DNA of 64,000 bases, taken from assembly GCF_016918505.1 (NCBI RefSeq), contig NZ_JAFFPZ010000007.1, positions 1 through 64,000 on the forward strand. Direction: 5' to 3'. The notes beneath the pieces were generated by a model. That model saw only the letters and a program-made list of their open reading frames with translations, made no database searches and was not told the DNA's origin. This document shows, in pieces, positions 62,239 to 64,000 of the stretch. The position numbers and the translations under genes are program-made. Position 1 is the stretch's first letter; each line of letters starts with the position of its first letter. This DNA comes from Desulforhopalus vacuolatus. GTDB lineage: Bacteria > Desulfobacterota > Desulfobulbia > Desulfobulbales > Desulfocapsaceae.

Positions 62239-62922
62239 ATGTCCCGTCGCAGGATTGTTACCATTGATGGCCCCGCCGGGGTTGGAAAATCAACCGTATC
62301 GCGGATGACCGCCGTCGAGCTGGGTTTCACCTATCTTGACACCGGTGCCATGTACCGTACTGTCGGGCTCTATATGAGTGAACAGGGTGTGGCACTTGAT
62401 GATGAGGCCGGTATTGCCGCCCGCATCAGGGAGGTTGAGATGGAACTGCTCCCCGCTACAGACGAGAACTCCGATACGCGGGTTCTTCTCTGCGGAGAAG
62501 ATGTCAGTAGAGAGATCCGTACACAGGATATGTCGATGGCTGCATCGCAGGTCAGTTCAATTCCAGAAGTGCGCACTTTCCTTACTGAAATGCAACGCAG
62601 ATATGGCGAAAAAGAGGATATTGTCGCCGAAGGGCGGGACATGGGTACCGTGGTCTTCCCCATGGCCGCATGGAAATTTTTTCTTGATGCCAGCCCTGAG
62701 ATGCGCGCCCGCAGGCGTTTTTATCAGCTTGAGGAACAGGGAGAGACTGTCGATTTTGAGCAGCTCCTTGCCCAGACCGTCGAGCGTGATTACAACGATT
62801 CCCACCGCAATATTGCCCCACTGGTTCCGGCAAAGGATGCGGTTCTTATCTCAACTGATGCGGTGGATGCTGCAGGGGTTACGGCGCAGATTATACGTCG
62901 GGTTCTTGACAATTCCTTCTAA
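62239..62922 (+). CDS. cmk: Cytidylate kinase
   Basis: A 227-residue CMP/dCMP kinase. The P-loop is VTIDGPAGVGKSTVSRMTAV, followed by FTYLDTGAMYRTVGLYM, REIRTQDMSMAASQVSSIPE, VVAEGRDMGTVVFP-type motif (VAEGRDMGTVVFPMAAWKFF) and a lid region ARRRFYQLEEQGETVD with RDYNDSHRNIAPL. Length and motifs are standard. The ATG lies 1 nt after the hisC stop, so coupling is likely. A perfect hairpin terminator lies 41 nt downstream. Confidence 0.95.
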   Translation: MSRRRIVTIDGPAGVGKSTVSRMTAVELGFTYLDTGAMYRTVGLYMSEQGVALDDEAGIAARIREVEMELLPATDENSDTRVLLCGEDVSREIRTQDMSMAASQVSSIPEVRTFLTEMQRRYGEKEDIVAEGRDMGTVVFPMAAWKFFLDASPEMRARRRFYQLEEQGETVDFEQLLAQTVERDYNDSHRNIAPLVPAKDAVLISTDAVDAAGVTAQIIRRVLDNSF

Positions 62923-62962
62923 GGGAATTGAGACTTTTTTTTAAACAGGTACTGAAAGAAAA

Positions 62963-62999
62963 CAACGCCCCTGATTTCACTCAGAAATCAGGGGCGTTG
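62963..62999. terminator. Convergent hairpin terminator (cmk / pal)
   Basis: A perfect 15-bp stem (CAACGCCCCTGATTT / AAATCAGGGGCGTTG) with a 7-nt loop between converging genes. The minus-strand tail TTTTCTTTC is T-rich, so it serves pal best; on the plus strand it can also stop cmk transcripts. Confidence 0.9.
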
Positions 63000-63035
63000 C
63001 TGTTCTCTTCAGGTTCCCTTCAATTTCAGACTGTA

Positions 63036-63656
63036 TTATTCCGCGATGAAATCCACTCGGCGGTTGTATTTGTAGGCTTTTTCATCGTGGCCAAGAAACA
63101 ACGGCCGCTCTTCTCCATAGGAGATGGTGCGGATGTGATTTTCGGGGATACCCGTGTTGGTCAGGTATCTTTTCACATTGATAGCCCGGCGTTCGGCGAG
63201 GGCAAGGTTGTATTCTGCAGTACCGCGCTCGTCACAATTTCCTTCAAGAATCAGATTTATGGCGGGATTACTCTGCATATATGCAGCATTTTGTTCAATA
63301 ACAACCATCATTTCCGGGCTGAGGCGGAACTGGTCAAATTCAAAATAGACAGGAAGAAAGCCCTCGGATGAGCGGCCATGCTCTCTCCTGAAGGCTTCCG
63401 GCATGTTCATGATGTCAGTGTCATTGAAGCTGTGAGAGTTATCATCAAGCGAACCTTCGAGTGGCAGGTTGTCCTCAGAGAAGCCCGCCTCACCCATGGT
63501 ACCCGTGTTGTGGCTCTCGGGATATTCAAGATCGGAACCGGTGGCCATTGCAGAGGTATCGGTGGGGGGAACAATGGTTTTAGCACAGCCTCCCAGCAGA
63601 AGCAGCAGAGATACACTGAGTGTAACAAGGATAGTGTTGAAAATACTATTTTTCAT
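63036..63656 (-). CDS. pal: Pal-like OmpA-family peptidoglycan-associated lipoprotein
   Basis: About 206 residues from ATG 63656 (MKNSIFNTILVTL); an upstream ATG at 63689 adds 11 non-signal residues. The signal peptide ends in a lipobox (SLLLLLGGC), giving an outer-membrane lipoprotein. The C-terminal half is an OmpA peptidoglycan-binding domain: PVYFEFDQFRLSPEMMVVIE, LEGNCDERGTAEYNLALAER and ERPLFLGHDEKAYKYNRRVD. Pal normally works with TolB and TolQRA, but no tol gene lies within the window. A ~80-residue acidic linker separates lipobox and domain, which is longer than usual. Confidence 0.9.
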   Translation of the reverse strand: MKNSIFNTILVTLSVSLLLLLGGCAKTIVPPTDTSAMATGSDLEYPESHNTGTMGEAGFSEDNLPLEGSLDDNSHSFNDTDIMNMPEAFRREHGRSSEGFLPVYFEFDQFRLSPEMMVVIEQNAAYMQSNPAINLILEGNCDERGTAEYNLALAERRAINVKRYLTNTGIPENHIRTISYGEERPLFLGHDEKAYKYNRRVDFIAE

Positions 63657-63853
63657 GGGTTCTCCTGTGTCGGTACGTCTAAGTTTCATTCCACCGGAGA
63701 GAGTTCCCCGGTGCCCCTGTTTTCAAGGGCGAAAATGTGAAAATCAAAGTAACATAACAAGTCTCAGTAGCTTTTTCACCCTTTTGCAGCGCCTTACATT
63801 GCAAAGTTATATTGAAAAAGTAACGAAAAAATTAATTCTGCCTTCATACAATA

Positions 63854-64000
63854 ATGGATCACATGAAATTTACTGCCACCTGTCCTGCAGGAGTTGAACT
63901 CCTTGTTGCCGGAGAACTCAAAGAGTTTGGCGCTGTCAACCCGCAGATCGACGTCGGTGCTGTCCACTGGAGCGGCTCTCTGGAGAGTGTATACCGAGCT
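63854..64000 (+). CDS. RlmL-like THUMP-domain 23S rRNA methyltransferase (partial)
   Basis: The first 49 codons of a gene cut by the window end. From ATG 63854 the translation starts MDHMKFTATCPAGVELLVAG, then ELKEFGAVNPQIDVGAVHWS and GSLESVYRA. This matches the N-terminus of the RlmL/YcbY family of SAM-dependent 23S rRNA methyltransferases, with the FxTCPxGxExLLAxEL start and the V.F.G....aY.. pattern before the THUMP domain. It is divergent from pal across a 197-nt spacer. Confidence 0.75.
   Translation, partial: MDHMKFTATCPAGVELLVAGELKEFGAVNPQIDVGAVHWSGSLESVYRA

Noticed and set aside
61134-62330. Minus-strand open frame of 398 codons opposite hisC
   Set aside because: It is the antisense shadow of hisC, whose motifs are all intact on the plus strand.

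Overview
The window is a chromosomal segment, probably from a Desulfobulbales-type member of the Desulfobacterota (the old Deltaproteobacteria). This placement is inferred from gene repertoire: GatCAB amidotransferase, a MoxR/Bat cluster, QueH, a proteobacterial dedicated sortase (PDS) type two-component system, KaiBC remains and many signalling genes. No rRNA is present to confirm it. One end of the segment lies at or near the replication origin: dnaN, gyrB, gyrA and gpsA run together beside an AT-rich region with DnaA-box-like sites, but dnaA is not next to them.

Layout. 1-2.0 kb: a wrecked kaiBC operon and a PAS-PAS-GGDEF protein. 2.7-7.3 kb (minus strand): rdgC-like gene, a hypothetical gene, gatB, radC, hemW. 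8.0-13.4 kb (minus): a PdsR/PdsS-like two-component system coupled to a PIF1-like helicase. 14.0-14.6 kb: a duplicated tRNA-Glu/tRNA-Lys cassette. 14.7-18.4 kb (minus): a GNAT protein, a MoxR-type ATPase and a metallopeptidase/VWA-like partner. 18.7-39.6 kb (plus): a continuous 21-kb envelope cluster. It starts with MoxR, DUF58, DUF4381-like, BatA, a BatB-BatC fusion, BatD and BatE. TatD, a coiled-coil lipoprotein and an S41 protease with a duplicated signal peptide follow. It ends with a secreted PpkA-like VWA protein, an ABC transporter, a cysteine-less FGE-fold protein, a glycine-zipper lipoprotein and a large exported protein, then a strong terminator. The VWA/ABC/FGE/lipoprotein part resembles the TagQRST-PpkA periplasmic branch of type VI secretion control, but with no kinase, phosphatase or secretion genes in view.

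40.4-42.2 kb: a V4R sensor protein and a diguanylate cyclase. 42.3-42.8 kb: a dead IS630-family transposase. 43.3-45.1 kb (minus): hpt, aroD, dgkA. 45.6-49.6 kb: an exported SH3 protein, two tRNA-Ser genes, and a NifA-type activator overlapping queH and rdgB. 49.9-57.3 kb (minus): dnaN, gyrB, gyrA, gpsA and the candidate origin. 57.8-62.9 kb (plus): a serine hydrolase, a decayed HD-GYP gene, gatC, gatA, hisC, cmk. 63.0-64.0 kb: pal (minus) and the start of an RlmL-like methyltransferase.

A family of modular, non-coding repeats (seven copies, about 250-650 bp) is scattered through the intergenic space. The ends read ATACCATT...AATGGTAT, the insertions look TA-flanked, and the interior carries a purine heptamer array of 2-4 units. 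Several copies sit directly on stop codons. They look like MITEs and are the main mobile signature besides the IS630 relic and a possible IS200/IS605-type end.
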